This document shows, piece after piece, positions 5,311 through 16,000 of a stretch of 16,469 nt of DNA (positions within the stretch are counted from its first letter, which is position 1; each line of letters opens with the position of its first letter). Under the pieces are notes generated by a model that saw only the letters and a program-made list of their open reading frames with translations, was not told where the DNA came from and ran no database searches. Origin of the DNA: an uncultured Akkermansia sp. GTDB lineage: Bacteria; Verrucomicrobiota; Verrucomicrobiia; Verrucomicrobiales; Akkermansiaceae. Both the position numbers and the translations under genes were made by a program. Where the stretch lies: positions 1 to 16,469 of the forward strand of contig CAJGCV010000044.1 of the NCBI GenBank assembly GCA_904501915.1. Direction: 5' to 3'.

Positions 5311-8300
5311 ATGAACTTGCTCAAAAGCATGACGGCAATGATAGCAATGACCGGAGCCCTGGCAATGGGGCAGAGTGCATATACACCGCACCCGGACTGG
5401 GAAAACCCGCAAAACCTTTCCCAAGGGCGCGAAGAAGCCCGCGCATTCTATGTGCCGTTCGCTAATCGTGATGAAGCACTGAAAGGCCATCGCAACGACT
5501 CCTCCCTGGTACTTTCTCTGAACGGAAACTGGAAATTCCACTGGGCACCCAGCCCGGATGCCCGTCCGCTGGATTTCTACAAACCCGAAACCGATATCAG
5601 CAGCTGGGCTGAGATTGATGTACCCAGCAACTGGCAGATGCGCGGCTACGGCACCCCGATTTACAGCAACCAGCGCTACACCTTTGTGCGCGACTGGCCG
5701 CGCGTGATGACCAAGCCCCGCAACAAGGACGAGGAGCGCTACACCTGCCCCGCCACAGAACCGAACGCCGTGGGCAGCTACCGCCGCGATATCGAACTGC
5801 CCGCTGACTGGAACGGCCGCGAGGTCTTCATCCGCTTCGATGGCGTGGATTCCTTCTTCTACCTCTGGGTAAACGGCCAGAAGGTCGGCTTTTCCAAAGA
5901 CAGCCGCACCGCCGCCGTGTTCGATATCACAAAATACGTGAAACCCGGCAAGAACGTGATAGCCGCCGAGGTGTACCGCTTCAGCGACGGCTCATACCTG
6001 GAATGCCAGGATATGTGGCGTCTTTCCGGCATCTTCCGCGATGTGTACATGTACACCACCCCGAAGGTGCAGATCCGCGACTTCTTTGTGCACACAGACT
6101 TTGACGGCAAGCCCGGCAGAAAAGACTACAGCAACAGCAAGCTGAGCATCGAGGTGAACGTGGACAACCGCAGCACCGCCGCCGGCAAGACCATGGTACA
6201 TGGCGAACTGCTCGATGCCACCGGCAAGACCGTGGCCACCATGTGCAGCGATGCCCTGGACATTGCCCCCGGTGCAGAGGTGCAGACCACCCTGCGCACC
6301 ACCATTGCCAACCCGGCACTCTGGAGCGCTGAAAAGCCGAACCTGTACCGTCTGCTGCTCACCCTGCGCAACGAGCAGGGCGAGATTACCGAAACCCTTT
6401 CCCGCAAAATCGGCTTCCGCGATGTGCAGCTGGTGACCGGCCGGTTCCTCGTGAACGGCATGCCCGTGAAGCTCAAAGGCGTGAACCGCCACGAAAGCCA
6501 GCACGCCAACGGCCACACCGTCACCGAGGAGGAATGCTACCAGGAACTCCTCATCATGAAGCGCGGCAACATCAACCACATCCGCAACTCCCACTACCCG
6601 CAGGTGGACCGCTTCTACGAAATGTGCGATGAGCTCGGCATCTACGTCTGCGACGAAGCCAACATCGAATCCCACGGCTACTACTACGGCGAGCTCTCCC
6701 TCTCCCACCCGGCAGAGTGGAAAGCCCAGCACGTATGGCGCAACAAGAACATGGTGGAACAAAGCAAGAACCACCCCTGCGTGGTCATCTGGTCCTACGG
6801 CAACGAAGCCGGCCCCGGTGAGAACTTTGCCGCCGTGCGCGACTGGATCAAGAACCGCGATGCTTCCCGCCTCACCCAGTACGAGCGCAACAACGAACTG
6901 GCAGACCTCTGCTCCAACCAGTATCCCAGCGTGAACTGGACCCGCAACATTGCCGGCTCTAAACTACAGAAACCCTGGTACATCTCCGAATACGCCCACA
7001 TTCTCTGCAACTCCATGGGCAACCTCGCCGACTACTGGGAAGCCATCGACAGCAGCGACTCCATCATCGGCGGCGGCATCTGGGAGTGGATTCACCAGAG
7101 CTATGACCAGCAGGTCACCCTGCCCGATGGCCGCAAAGTCACCCGCCAGGCATACGGCGGTGACCACGGTGAATACCCGCACGACGGTATCTTCTGCATC
7201 AAGGGCGTGATTTACAGCGACCGCACCGTCACCCCGCTATACGATGAAATCCGCAAGGTGCAGCAGAACGCCTCCTTCACCCTGGGCGGGCTCACCGAAG
7301 ACACCACTGGGCTCATCGTCAACATCCGCAACAAGCACCTCTTCACCAACCTGGCTGAATACAACGGCCGCTGGATACTGAGCGAGGAAGGCAGCAAGAC
7401 CGTAGCAGAAGGCAGCTTTGCCCCCGCCGCAGCCCCGCTTGCCACGCAGCAGCTCGTGCTGCCGCTCTCGGCAGAGCAGCTCCTCTCCCTCAAGAAGGAC
7501 CGCCGATACTACCTCACCGTAGAACTCACACTCAAGCAGAACACTGCCTGGGCAGAAAAGGGCTATGTCATCGCCACCGAGCAGATGGAACTGCCCGAAA
7601 ACATGACCGGCTACGACGCCCGCAACAACCTGCTCAAGCTCAGCGAAGCCAAGGTTGACGTACGCAACCAGAGCAACCAGATGCTCGTTATCGGGCCGAA
7701 CTTCTCCCTCTGCATCGACAAGGCCACCGGCGGCATCAAGAACTACATTGTGAACGGCCAGCAGCTGCTGGGCGAAAAAGCCACCGTGCACCTCAATGCA
7801 TTCCGCGCCCCCGTGGCCAACGATAAGTGGGCCATGAACCAGTGGCTTAACAACGGTCTGGGCAACCTCACCCACAGCGCTACCCCGCTCCTGGTGGAAC
7901 GCCTTAAGCACGGCGTGGTGCGCATCTCCTGCGATGTCACCAGCCGGGGCTCCCGCAAAGAAAACCTCAACAGCGGTGAGTACGACCAAGGCACCTACAA
8001 GGTCAAGGACCTCGGCCCCATCACCGAAAAGGACTTCAAGTTCACCACCCAGCTGGTTTACACCATCCTGCCCAACGGCTACATCAGCGTGCAGGCCGGC
8101 ATCATCCCCAGCATCAACAAAGTGGTGCTGCCCAAGCTCGGCTACACCCTCAACATGCCCGAGCGCTACTCCAACGTGCGCTGGTTCGGCCGCGGCCCCG
8201 GTGAAAACTACACCGACCGCAAGGCTGGTGCCCACATGGGCATCTGGTCCAGCACCGTGGATGCCATGGTTGAGCGCTACCCCTTCCCCATGGAAATGGG

Positions 8301-9720
8301 TAACCGCATGGACACCAACTGGGTTGCCATCACAGACGAAAAGGGCATCGGCCTTGTCATTGCCGCAGAGCCGCACGAGAATTTCAACTTCTCAGCCCTG
8401 CCCTACACCGCACGCGATATCTTTGAAGCCGCTCACCCGGAGGAAGTGAAACGCGCCGGTGCCACCGTGCTCAGCATCGATGCCTTCACCCTGGGGCTCG
8501 GTGGTGCCGCCTGCGGCCCCCTGCCCATGGACCGCGACATCCCGCTCTCAGGGCCCACCACCTTCGTCTTCTCCCTGCGCCCGCTGCTGCAGGGTGAAGA
8601 CCCGGCAGAAGTAGGCCGCAAGATGCTGCCGCTCACCGGGGCAGTCACCCTCTCCCGCGACAGCGTGGGCTACGTGCACGCCACCTGCGGCTCGCGCGAT
8701 GCCAGAATCGAAGTCATCCTGCCCGATGGTTCTGCCATCAATTACAAGGAACCCTTCCTTCAGCGAGAAGAAGGCATTGTGCGCGCATCTGCCAGCAGCA
8801 AAGGCTGCATGAACAGCGTGGCCGTCTACCAGCACCTGCCGGAGTGGAAGCCCGACAACGTGATGCGTGTCACCCACTGCTCCAGCTATGCCGGCAGCAG
8901 CAACTCCCCCTGGAACCTCATCGACGGCCGCCGCGACACCTTCTGGCACTCCGAATGGCGCACCAACCCCATGCCGCCCTACCCCCATGAAATCATCATC
9001 GACATGGGCGCGCTTTCCGAGCTCCGCGGTTTCGCATTCACCCCGCGCCAGGGTCGTTCCTCCTCCCGCGCCGGCAGGATTGACATCTACCTCTCCGTCG
9101 ATGGTAAATCCTGGAGCAGCACACCGGATGCCACCATGCAGATGGTAGACGAAGACAACGAGCAGCGCATCATGCTCCCCGAATCCACCACCGCCAAATT
9201 CTTCAAACTCGTATTCCGCACACCGCTTTCCGGCAATGATCCCTACGCCGCACTGGCTGAGGTAACACCCATTGTCAACCGCGTGATTGGCGAATACCCG
9301 CCGCATGCCTTCTTCAGCGTTGCCTACGTCAGCTCCGACCTCCCCGAAGGCGGCCCCGCACGCAACGTGCTCGACGGCAACCCCGACACCTACTGGCACA
9401 CCCTCAAGGGTGTCACCCTCGCCAGCTACCCGCACGAAATCCGCCTCGATATGGGCGGTGAGCGCAAGGTGAAAGGGCTCGTCTTCCAGAGCTCCAAGCT
9501 CGAGGAAGCCCGCGTCAAGGACTACGAGGTCTACACCAGCATGGACGGCAAGAACTGGGGTGACCCCGTTGCCCGCGGCACCATGGCCAACAGCGCCGAA
9601 AAGCAGGAAGCCCTGTTCTTCACCCCTGCCACGGGTAAATTCATCCGATTCGTTGCCCTCTCCTCGCACGATGGCAGCGACTCCGCCGCCGTGGCAGAGC
9701 TCAACATCATCACCGATTAA
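5311..9720 (+). CDS. Secreted GH2 beta-galactosidase with two C-terminal discoidin/CBM32-like domains
   Basis: This 1469-aa LacZ-like enzyme hydrolyses terminal beta-galactosides. A signal peptide (residues 1-23, ending AMGQSA) predicts export. The GH2 sugar-binding domain (about 62-250) includes NGNWKFHW, VPSNWQMRGYGTPIY and SKDSRTAAVFDIT. An immunoglobulin-like domain (about 275-370) and the TIM barrel (about 370-655) follow, with KGVNRHE (389-395), IRNSHYP (424-430), the acid/base E499 in WSYGNEAG, the nucleophile E560 in YISEYAH and GGGIWEW (587-593). The LacZ small-chain domain covers about 795-1090 (RWFGRGPGENYTDR, 957-970). Two F5/8-type C (CBM32-like) domains, about 1185-1320 and 1335-1469, each carry LIDG/VLDG, a D-T-[FY]-WH motif, YPHEI-x-x-DMG and a S-x-DGK-x-W strand; these probably bind sugars. 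Natural targets may be host mucin glycans or milk and plant galactosides; this is not visible. The substrate could also be another beta-glycoside. Confidence 0.92.
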   Translation: MNLLKSMTAMIAMTGALAMGQSAYTPHPDWENPQNLSQGREEARAFYVPFANRDEALKGHRNDSSLVLSLNGNWKFHWAPSPDARPLDFYKPETDISSWAEIDVPSNWQMRGYGTPIYSNQRYTFVRDWPRVMTKPRNKDEERYTCPATEPNAVGSYRRDIELPADWNGREVFIRFDGVDSFFYLWVNGQKVGFSKDSRTAAVFDITKYVKPGKNVIAAEVYRFSDGSYLECQDMWRLSGIFRDVYMYTTPKVQIRDFFVHTDFDGKPGRKDYSNSKLSIEVNVDNRSTAAGKTMVHGELLDATGKTVATMCSDALDIAPGAEVQTTLRTTIANPALWSAEKPNLYRLLLTLRNEQGEITETLSRKIGFRDVQLVTGRFLVNGMPVKLKGVNRHESQHANGHTVTEEECYQELLIMKRGNINHIRNSHYPQVDRFYEMCDELGIYVCDEANIESHGYYYGELSLSHPAEWKAQHVWRNKNMVEQSKNHPCVVIWSYGNEAGPGENFAAVRDWIKNRDASRLTQYERNNELADLCSNQYPSVNWTRNIAGSKLQKPWYISEYAHILCNSMGNLADYWEAIDSSDSIIGGGIWEWIHQSYDQQVTLPDGRKVTRQAYGGDHGEYPHDGIFCIKGVIYSDRTVTPLYDEIRKVQQNASFTLGGLTEDTTGLIVNIRNKHLFTNLAEYNGRWILSEEGSKTVAEGSFAPAAAPLATQQLVLPLSAEQLLSLKKDRRYYLTVELTLKQNTAWAEKGYVIATEQMELPENMTGYDARNNLLKLSEAKVDVRNQSNQMLVIGPNFSLCIDKATGGIKNYIVNGQQLLGEKATVHLNAFRAPVANDKWAMNQWLNNGLGNLTHSATPLLVERLKHGVVRISCDVTSRGSRKENLNSGEYDQGTYKVKDLGPITEKDFKFTTQLVYTILPNGYISVQAGIIPSINKVVLPKLGYTLNMPERYSNVRWFGRGPGENYTDRKAGAHMGIWSSTVDAMVERYPFPMEMGNRMDTNWVAITDEKGIGLVIAAEPHENFNFSALPYTARDIFEAAHPEEVKRAGATVLSIDAFTLGLGGAACGPLPMDRDIPLSGPTTFVFSLRPLLQGEDPAEVGRKMLPLTGAVTLSRDSVGYVHATCGSRDARIEVILPDGSAINYKEPFLQREEGIVRASASSKGCMNSVAVYQHLPEWKPDNVMRVTHCSSYAGSSNSPWNLIDGRRDTFWHSEWRTNPMPPYPHEIIIDMGALSELRGFAFTPRQGRSSSRAGRIDIYLSVDGKSWSSTPDATMQMVDEDNEQRIMLPESTTAKFFKLVFRTPLSGNDPYAALAEVTPIVNRVIGEYPPHAFFSVAYVSSDLPEGGPARNVLDGNPDTYWHTLKGVTLASYPHEIRLDMGGERKVKGLVFQSSKLEEARVKDYEVYTSMDGKNWGDPVARGTMANSAEKQEALFFTPATGKFIRFVALSSHDGSDSAAVAELNIITD

Positions 9721-10024
9721 ACGGTCTGCCCTCCCCGGTGCTTCTTTTCCACCCGCTTCCCCTCTACCCGGGGAAGCGGCTTTGCTTTTGCCCACGCACA
9801 GTGTAATCACCATTCTGGCTCATTTGCTCCTTACTTACCGCCAATTACTCACCTGGCACCTTTTTATTTCCTTAAAATACAGGCTGAAAACATATTTTAT
9901 GCTGTACATCATACGCAAAATTCGTTAAAGTTTATCCTGCAACCGGGGCATACTCCGCGGGTTGTGCCGTGCTGTCCCTGTTTCTCTATCACCTTTTCAT
10001 CCATTTTCATCTCAAAAAAAGCTC
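9721..10024. other. Intergenic region between the beta-galactosidase and autotransporter genes
   Basis: This 304-bp gap holds the beta-galactosidase terminator (9753-9790) and then an A+T-richer stretch (about 9830-9935) that probably contains the autotransporter promoter. I could not choose a convincing -35/-10 pair there. A weak stem (CAACC at 9940-9944 with GGTTG at 9960-9964, inner GGGG/CTCC) could form in the leader. Seven As (10014-10020) precede the start codon, in place of a Shine-Dalgarno sequence. No gene is supported. Confidence 0.5.
9753..9790 (+). terminator. Intrinsic terminator after the beta-galactosidase gene
   Basis: A perfect 10-bp stem, CCGCTTCCCC (9753-9762) with GGGGAAGCGG (9770-9779), encloses a 7-nt loop and is followed by a moderately T-rich stretch (CTTTGCTTTT). 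It lies 32 bp after the stop codon. The T-run is interrupted, so efficiency is uncertain. Confidence 0.65.
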
Positions 10025-13000
10025 ATGAAACTCCACCTCAATCTCACCCTCCGTCGTGCCGTTCTGGCCGCCATGGCACTCGTCGCCGTGCATACCACAC
10101 AAGCTCAGGATGTCGTTCCCGGCACTCCCACCATCGCCGGCCCCTCCACTCTCACTGGCAACATAACCTGGACTGGAATCGTAAACTTCGGCGACTCCAC
10201 AAAGAAGGAGGATTGCACGCTGCAAGATGGCACCTTTCACGCCACCAACTCCATCTACATTGGCGGCAAAGGCTACGGCACCAATGCCACATACGGCAAC
10301 AACGGCACTCTCACCGTAGACGCGACCGCCACGCTCTCTGCCACGAATTCCATCAATGTGGGTAACACCGAGGTAACTCAGGAGAACGGCGAGGGCATCG
10401 TCGGCACGCTCATTGTGGATGGCGGCAAAGTGACCAGCCAGGAAATCACCGTGGGTGTCAACAAGGGCTCCGGCTACATTGAGGTGTCCGGCGGCGGCAA
10501 GATTTCCGCCACCGATGCTCTGAAGATGGGTTACTACAACTCGGACATATCAGGCTCCAATTACATTTCCATCGATGGCGCAGGCAGCTCCCTCACCGTG
10601 GGCGAGGCTGGAGGCAATAACGACTTTACCTCTATCGGCGCCTACACCAACGGCAGCATCTCCATCAGCTACGGCGCCTCTGCCACTTTCTACGACCAGA
10701 CCATCATCGGCGAAAACGCCAACAGCTCTGGTGACGTCACTGTAACAAACCAGGGCCTCTTCCCTGGTGCAGACCCGGAAGCCACAGCATCCAGCACCCT
10801 CATCCTCGGCACCAAGACCGTGCTGGGTCTGAATGCAGGAGCAGAAGGTTTCATCTATGTCGATGGCTCCAAGGTAACCGGCACCGAAATGGTTGTCGGC
10901 AGCGCCGGTGAAGGCGCTCTCATCAGCAACGGCGGCAGCACCATCGACCTCAAGACCCTGTTCCTGGGCCAACAGGCAGGCAGCACCGGTGCGCTCACAC
11001 TTTCCACCGGCGACAAGATGACCATCTCGAATGCCCTCACCATCGGTAATGCCGGCACCGGCATAGCCTACATCACCGGTGCCGAGCTCAAGATCACAAA
11101 GAATCTCATCATCGGCAACACCGGCACCGGCTCCCTGGAAACCAGCGGAGACTCTGCAATCACTGTTGGTGAAAACATCGTGCTGGGCAGCGGCGCGGGC
11201 GGTAGCGGAACGCTGATCATCGATACTGGTTCCACCATCACTGCCACGAAGGACATCTTTGTCGGCAATAACAAGGGCACCAGCAGCGGCACTGTCACCA
11301 ACGCCGGCGAGCTTACAGCCGCCAATGCCTATATCATGGGCACTGACAGCAGCATCGCCAACAGTGGGGCCATGGAAGTGAGGGACACCACCATCTACCT
11401 GGGCTCGCTCACCACCGAAGCAGACGCTGAGACCACCATCGGCGGCAAGCTCGAAGTCGCCGGCGGTACTGTCACCAACGATGGCACCTTGACCGCAGGT
11501 AACACCTCCCTCACCAACGCCACACTCATCACGGGGGTAGGCAGCACAACCGACATCAAGGGCAATCTGGGTATATTCGGCGGCACCACTACTCTGAGCG
11601 GCCGGACCACGGTAACGGGTGACACAGCCATTACGGCGCTGGGCACACTCACCACCACAGCCGGAAGTAAGCTCGCCATCGGCGGCGGCATGCTCCTCAT
11701 GGACAGCACTGCCACCATTGGTGGTTCCCTCAGCGTTGGCAATACCTCTATTATCAACTCCACACTTTCTACATCCGAGGACACCGTCATTAACGGAACT
11801 CTGACAGCAACAGAAAGCACCGTCATGATTGACGGTTCCCTGACCGCCAACGATACAAAAATTACCGGCTCCACACTCTCCACCAATGAAGGAGATACCA
11901 CCATCAATGGTTCGCTGACAGCAACAGAAAGCACCGTCATGATTAACGGCGCACTGAATATCTCCGGTGACACCACCCTCGCCGATACTATCCAGGTTTC
12001 TGCTGAATCTGCCACTATCGGTGGCAAGCTGGATATCACCAACACCGCTGTCATGATTAGCAATGCATTGCAGGTAACTGGTGACACTTCATTCAGTAAC
12101 TCCTCCCTTTCTGCAACTGACGCCACGTTTGGCGGATCGCTGAACATCTCCGACGAGAGCACCGTCACGATTGACGGTTCCCTGACCGCCAACGATACAA
12201 AAATTACCGGCTCCACACTCTCCACCAATGAAGGAGATACCACCATCAATGGTTCGCTGACAGCAACAGAAAGCACTGTCATGATTGACGGTGCACTGAA
12301 TATCTCCGGTGACACCACCCTCGCCGATAATATCCAGGTTTCTGCTGAATCTGCCACTATCGGTGGCAAGCTGGATATCACCAACACCGCTGTCATGATT
12401 GACAATGCATTGCAGGTAACTGGTGACACCACGTTCAGCAAGTCAACACTGACCACACAAGCAGCCACGCTGAACGGTGCGCTGAACATCTCCGACAAGA
12501 GCACCTTAACACTTAGCGGAAATCTGACCGCCGGCGATACGACGATTGCAGACTCCGAGCTGTCCACCATAGGAGGTAATGCCACCATCGATGGCTCGCT
12601 GGATATCACCAATAGCACCTTCAACATCGACGGCTCCATCAAAGCCGGTAGCACATCGCTCACAAGCGCCTATCTGTCTTCCCTTTCAGATACCACTATT
12701 GACAGCACGTTGGACATCACCAACAGTGGCGTCTCTGTTGGCGGCAATCTGACCGCGGGTGATACAACGCTTTCCGGCGAAAACAGCTCTCTGAGCACCG
12801 CCATTGGCAGCACAAACACCATCGACAAGCTGACCATTAACGCCGGTTATGTTGAAATCAATGGCTCTACGACCGCTGGCGACACCAAGCTGGCTGGCAC
12901 CAGCAGCATGCTCTATATTTACACCGGTTCTTTGACCACTGCCACCACGGTCAACCAGGGCACGATTAATAACGCGGGCACCTGGACCATTGGCGGCGAG

Positions 13001-16000
13001 ACAACCAGCACCCAGGGTGCTATCACTAATACCGGTTCCATGAAGGTTGCTGACAAACTGTACTCAAACACGATTACAGGCACAGGTACGATTTCTGTGG
13101 CAGACAATGCAGCATGGTACATGTATGGCAACACCGAGCAGACCACTGTTGACAACGCCGGCAATATCTACGTGGGTTACAATGGACACCTCCAGGCTGA
13201 CAGCCTGACCGGCACGGGCACCACCACTATTCAGGTTAACAACGCTATTGCCTCCACTACAGCCGGCAGCGCGGTGATTGCGCTGACTAACCCCATACCC
13301 GAGACCGACCCCGAGACCGACCTCAAGGTAGATCCAATCAAGGTAGAAATTAACCTGGCACATGCCGCCAGTCTTGTAGGTAAAACTGTCAACTTCCTTT
13401 CCGTAGGAGGAGCACTTGTTGGTCTGGAGCAGGACAATATCACCAGTACCGAAGACACCGGCTGGACAGACGACTGGAAAACGGACGCCAGCAAGTCCTA
13501 TTACTCTATCGTATCAGGCGACACTGTAACCAAGCTTGAATTCACCGCCAGCACGGGCTCTGCCGAGAACCTCACCACCATAACCGGCATGACGTTTAAC
13601 CGTTTTGCCGAATCCCAGAAAGTGGATATGAACCTCACCGTTCCGGGAACATATCAGCTTACAGAGATTGAGGTAACCACGGAAATCAAAGTTGCTAAAG
13701 AAAGCACAGTAACTGGAGTGGACCCCACTGTTCCCGAACCGATCGTTAGCGCCGGCGATGCTGTGCAAGCCATTACCATCACCAAGACAAAAGATGACGT
13801 CACTAGCGATGGCAACAAGAAAGAGGTCAGTGTCGTATTCAGTAAGAATGTTGAAACCACTACTGGTACAGCACCCACGGTTAAGACAACAGCCATTACC
13901 CAGAACACAACCACGAAGGATGCTGATGGCAATGTAACTGGCAACGACTCACAGCTTCTTGACGTTTCCGGTCTTACCATGGTGTTCGACGGCACCAGCT
14001 CCCATAAGGGCAATGGCAACGGAACCAGCAAGGCAGAAATGGGCTTCAAGGGCAACCCCGATAAAACCGAACTGGGCGAAGTGACGATTGACGGCGTGAC
14101 CGCGAAACTCGAACAAGTCGACATCATCGAGGTTAAAGCCGATTCCAACGTGGAAGTCAAGGATGTCGACATGGCATCTACCCATGCTCTGACCATCGAA
14201 AAGGGCTCTGTGGTAACTTTCGACAACGTCGACATTCAGATTGGTGGTGCTACAGACACCTCCATTGTGCAAACGGTCAATGTTATCCAGTATAATGAAG
14301 ATGGCACCATCAAGACCGATGACAACGGCAAGCCCATCACCGAAGAACATGTCATGGAGTCGGCATCTCACCTGACCACCTCCACGGTAATTGAAAGTGC
14401 CACTATCAAGCTGTTGGGTAACACAAAACTTACGTTCGAGGAAATCCAGTTCGACGATAAGGGTGAAGTTGATCCTGACCTGCATGGCACCACCACCATT
14501 ACAGGTTCTACGGTAGAAATCAGCGGCACTGCTGCCCTGGGTGCAAACTCCACCGAAGCTACTGGGAATGAAGCTGCCAAAAACATGCAGACAATCAGCA
14601 TCACCGATAACTCGGAGGTAACGATTACTGGCGAGGGCACACTGACAAATGCCACACTCGACGGCGGTTCCCTGCTGCTGGTGCAGAACGAAGCCGCCGG
14701 GGGGGTTGAAAATGTTGTTGTTTCCAACGGGTCGCACCTGAAGGGCAAGGGCAACCTGAAGAAGGTTCACGTTGACAAGGACTCCACCTTCACCGTGGGC
14801 AGCTCACCCGGCCAGTTCACCGCAGCAGACCTCACCGTTGATGGCGTGACCAACTTCTACTTCATCACGGACTCCAAGGAATGGGACAGCAAGAAGCCCG
14901 AGGAATTTACAGGCACGGAAGCCACCGACTACGACCTCGCCAACGGCACAGGTAACTGGGGTGCCATTTCCCAGCTGTGGGTCGATGGTCCGGTTTCGCT
15001 CAATGGCGAAGTGCGCTTCACCTACCAGAAGTGGGATCCGACCACGCAATCCTTTGTCAACCTGACAGCGGAAGAGACCCAGGCAGCCCGCGAGGAACTG
15101 GGTGAATACTTCACGGAAGGCACCAAAGTCAACTTCGTCATAGGCAATACCGACCAGCTGACTCTTGGCAACGGTTTCTGGATCAACGAAGACACCCTGC
15201 CTGTGCTGGCTGATGGGCTGGAATGGGATGTGACCTCGCTCTTCTCCAGCGAGCACACCGCCACCGTCACCTACGCCATGATTGGCGACCCCAACCGCAT
15301 TGCGAACACGCTGCTGAGCGCCGGCAGCACCGTGCTTGACTTCGGCCGCCTGGGTGAAGCCCAGGCCATCCTCCGCGAGAAGGGCACCACCCGCACCTGG
15401 GGCAGCGCCATTGCCAACTTCGACAGCATCGACAGCAAGGATGGAGCCACCGGTTACGATTACAATGCCTGGGGCGGCGCAGTGGGTGTTGACCACGCCT
15501 TCACCGACCGCACCGTGGTGGGTATCGCCCTGGGTCGCACCTATGGTGAAAACGAAGCCAAGGAAGGTATGGGCAACTACGAGGGCGGCAGCATCGACCA
15601 GGATGCCACCATGGTGGGCCTGTACGGCACGCACAAGTTCAAGACCAAGGGCATCATGAACGATGTGAAGTTCAGCGCCTTTGCCGCCTACGGCTGGTTC
15701 GAGAACGAAAGCACCCGCGACAGTCTGAAGAACAACAGAACTGCTGAAGCCAGCTGGGATTCCAACGCCTGGGTGCTGAGTGCCTCGCTCTCCCGCGACA
15801 TCACCACCGACAACGACATCGTCTGCTCCACCTACGTGGGCGTGGAATACACCAAGGCTACCATGGATGACTTCGAGGAAAGCAACGGGAAGTCCACCGC
15901 CAGATACACCGCTGACGAAGATTACAGCAACCTGGCTGTGAAGGTGGGCATGACCGTGAGCAAGAGCTTCGGCGGCTTCACCCCCTATGTGGGCATTGCC

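Noticed and set aside
8548..9813. Long open frame (about 420 codons) on the minus strand, opposite the beta-galactosidase
   Set aside because: It is a shadow of strong GC-biased codon use in the plus-strand gene. It is low-complexity (A, G, V, H rich), lacks any recognisable domain, and the plus-strand gene has clear catalytic motifs and family-wide alignment.
9962..10024. Upstream in-frame extension of the autotransporter (21 extra codons)
   Set aside because: It would put a non-hydrophobic segment in front of a well-formed signal peptide that begins at the ATG at 10025. The first codon there is not ATG, and the stretch overlaps a potential stem.
11395..12663. Long minus-strand open frame opposite the autotransporter passenger
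   Set aside because: It is repetitive only because the passenger is repetitive. It has no start context or domain, and it reads as S/V/P-rich filler.
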